This document shows positions 62,492 to 64,000 of a stretch of 64,000 nt of DNA, in pieces. The stretch is from Varroa destructor (Eukaryota > Arthropoda > Arachnida > Mesostigmata > Varroidae): positions 26,214,033 through 26,278,032 of the forward strand of contig NW_019211455.1 of assembly GCF_002443255.2 (NCBI RefSeq), in the 5' to 3' direction. A model generated the notes under the pieces. That model did not search any database, was not told the DNA's origin, and was given only the letters and a program-made list of their open reading frames with translations. The translations under genes and the position numbers were made by a program. Each line of letters begins with the position of its first letter. Position 1 is the stretch's first letter.

Positions 62492-62634
62492 CTATAATGT
62501 GCCCGTGTCAGTACGTCGTTGCGTGCCGTAGTCGTAATTATTATTTCATCGTAACCGTGCTTGTTTATCTGGACAACCACATTCATGGGAAGTGTCTCAT
62601 AAAGTGCTCCGTCAAAGTTCAGTCGTATTTGCAT
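62492..62634 (-). CDS. possible first coding exon, product unknown
   Basis: Minus-strand ATG followed by 47 codons, ending in phase 2 at a good donor (TATAG/GTACTT). The peptide (MQIRLNFDGALYETLPMNVV at its start) has beta-strand-like alternation and no low complexity. The read-through frame turns into a T/F-rich low-complexity tail after the donor, which supports splicing there. A stop lies just upstream in frame, so this would be a first coding exon. It is antisense within the TRAF-like cluster. Not recognised. Confidence 0.25.
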
Positions 62635-63490
62635 CAACAGGCGCCATCAAGCATCCCAAACTGAAAGCAGTGTTGACCCACCACGAAACACGTAAGCAAT
62701 CATGTTCCAAAGCTATTTCTGAAGCGTTTACCATATCACGACGCAAGCAATAGGGGCCAGCCGTTTCGTCTGTGCAGCGTAAGGCGCCAAATAGAAATGT
62801 AAGCTTTTTTTCCTTCTATCTGAAGCTTTTGCGTAGATGTCATATGTGTGAGGTGGTTCAGTATTTTATGCGTGTATTTTAAAGGCTAACAATGATGGTG
62901 GGTATTGTCCGTTGGTCGTTCCATCATTGAATTACAGTAGATGCATCCAATGTACCAGTCGTTTCATAAAAATGACAGGATTAGAAAGTAAAAATAGTTT
63001 TGGGAAACATTACGTTTTGTCGATAACCGTATCCATGAAGACGCGTCGACTTGGTAAGCCGTCGAAACATCTGCTTAGGACAGCTAAACGGTTTGAAAGC
63101 TTTACGTCATTTGTGCTAAATTAAGTAGAGATAGCTGACTTGTACTAAGTTACAGAGATTGGATGGGATCGCACCATTCTATTGAAATGAAGGTCATACT
63201 TAGTTATATTTGATTCGAAACGCTAATGATTTGTCGTGTATTAGTGTTAACTAAGCAAATACATTTTGAATTAATGGATGTTCGTGTCCCAGCCAGTTCT
63301 CTCATTCTCTCAAGTTCTAGCCCTTATCATAGCCAAGAAAAATAAGGAGAAATAGTTGGGTTTTTAAGTAAGCTTTTTTCGTTTACTGCTACTCTAAAAT
63401 AGTTATCTCCGTTTCCTTAAGCTTTGTCAGCTGACAGCGTGCCAAAAATAAGGACCCGACGTACTCGGCACAATCGAAAAGACTCAAAAA

Positions 63491-64000
63491 ATGCGATTTC
63501 AAGGCCTGCCACCTGAACTTCATGTAGGTTCACTAAACCTCACGCCAGTATATTCCACGTCAATTTGGGATAGATGCACCTGCGCGACTTGCTACAGGGC
63601 CGGGCCGTCGTTTCTAATTTGCGACGCGGCAGATCACATCATTTGTTCGGCATGTGCAATACCGTCGTTATCTCGTATTGAACTGGGCTGGTGCCCAGCG
63701 TGTAAGGGCCAGGCCTCTTTCCGGCAAAGCGGTATTCCAATCAATATATTCGCCCAGGTGCTGTTTCGTTGTGAATGCGGCTTTGAAGGTATTCTTGCCG
63801 CTATCCAAAAGCACCTTCTGGCGGAACGCTCTCTTACCAAACCCGATGATCTCAACGACGTCAGCCCAATGGTCAGAGCGCGGAATAATAACGAACACCA
63901 TATTTTATTTCCGGGTAAAGGTTTGGCTGAAATTCCACGTTTTATTAGTCTTCACAGAAGAGAGCGCGCTACACAAACAGAAAATGCGGCCTTCGAAAAC
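63491..64000 (+). CDS. RING-MATH TRAF-like protein (copy 2), N-terminal part, runs off the window
   Basis: An open frame of 170 codons with no stop before the window edge. It begins with the same heptapeptide as the gene at 59179 and shares about half its residues over the first 110 positions (hand alignment). The RING is complete: C31, C34, C44, H49, C52, C55, C68, C71, with one extra residue between C44 and H49 relative to copy 1. C94, C96 and H108 of the following zinc finger are kept. The second histidine seen in copy 1 (H115/H117) is not, because that stretch reads RSLTKPDD. From about residue 115 the two copies diverge into a low-similarity linker. The coiled coil and MATH domain expected from copy 1 lie beyond the window. 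Same orientation and a 2.9 kb gap from copy 1 point to tandem duplication. Predicted role as for copy 1. Confidence 0.9.
   Translation, partial: MRFQGLPPELHVGSLNLTPVYSTSIWDRCTCATCYRAGPSFLICDAADHIICSACAIPSLSRIELGWCPACKGQASFRQSGIPINIFAQVLFRCECGFEGILAAIQKHLLAERSLTKPDDLNDVSPMVRARNNNEHHILFPGKGLAEIPRFISLHRRERATQTENAAFEN

Noticed and set aside
1..64000. CRISPR array, bacterial operon, integrated virus or transposase
   Set aside because: No regularly spaced repeats, no prokaryotic gene organisation, and no polymerase, integrase, capsid or transposase motif found in the frames I read.

Overview
The window is eukaryotic nuclear DNA and looks arthropod. It has long intergenic and intronic stretches with many microsatellites, no bacterial-style operons, intron-split exons with GT/AG boundaries, tRNA-derived SINE-like repeats, and at its right end a tandem pair of RING plus TRAF/MATH-type genes. 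This protein architecture (a short N-terminal motif, a C3HC4 RING, a C-x-C zinc finger half, a coiled coil and a MATH domain) is expanded in ticks and mites, so I infer an acarine genome, perhaps a parasitiform mite. That is inference, not proof.

Left half (about 1-32 kb). This part is comparatively GC-rich and dotted with CCG/GGC, CTG/CTA, AAC/AAT, GAC and AG microsatellites. I find no single long gene. Instead I see exons of one minus-strand gene. Its first coding exon lies at 30211-30267 (5' UTR reaching to about 30465). A phase-matched second exon lies at 15119-15326. Small exons with compatible phases lie further left at 4584-4645 and 514-584. Intron 1 would be about 15 kb and the gene runs off the left edge. 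Its product is not recognised; exon 2 encodes an acidic, Ser-rich, Gly/Ala/Pro-rich, probably disordered segment.

Middle (about 32-59 kb). This part is AT-richer with few trinucleotide arrays. It holds scattered exon candidates supported by splice sites and coding-like peptides but not by homology: plus strand at 34.9-38.0 kb; minus strand at 39.8-40.4 kb and 47.9 kb; a two-exon plus-strand piece at 49351-49774 whose peptide fits the end of a MATH/TRAF domain; and a two-exon minus-strand piece at 57734-58322 with a hydrophobic C-terminus. These are hypotheses with modest confidence.

Right end (59-64 kb). An intact intronless plus-strand gene (59179-60615, 478 aa) encodes a RING-MATH TRAF-like protein. 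A paralogue starts at 63491 and runs off the right edge. Between them is a coiled-coil open segment that may be a decayed or spliced relative. With the 49.4 kb piece this suggests a local, expanding TRAF-like cluster, probably adaptor or ubiquitin-ligase proteins of TNF/Toll-type signalling. Exact roles cannot be read from sequence alone.
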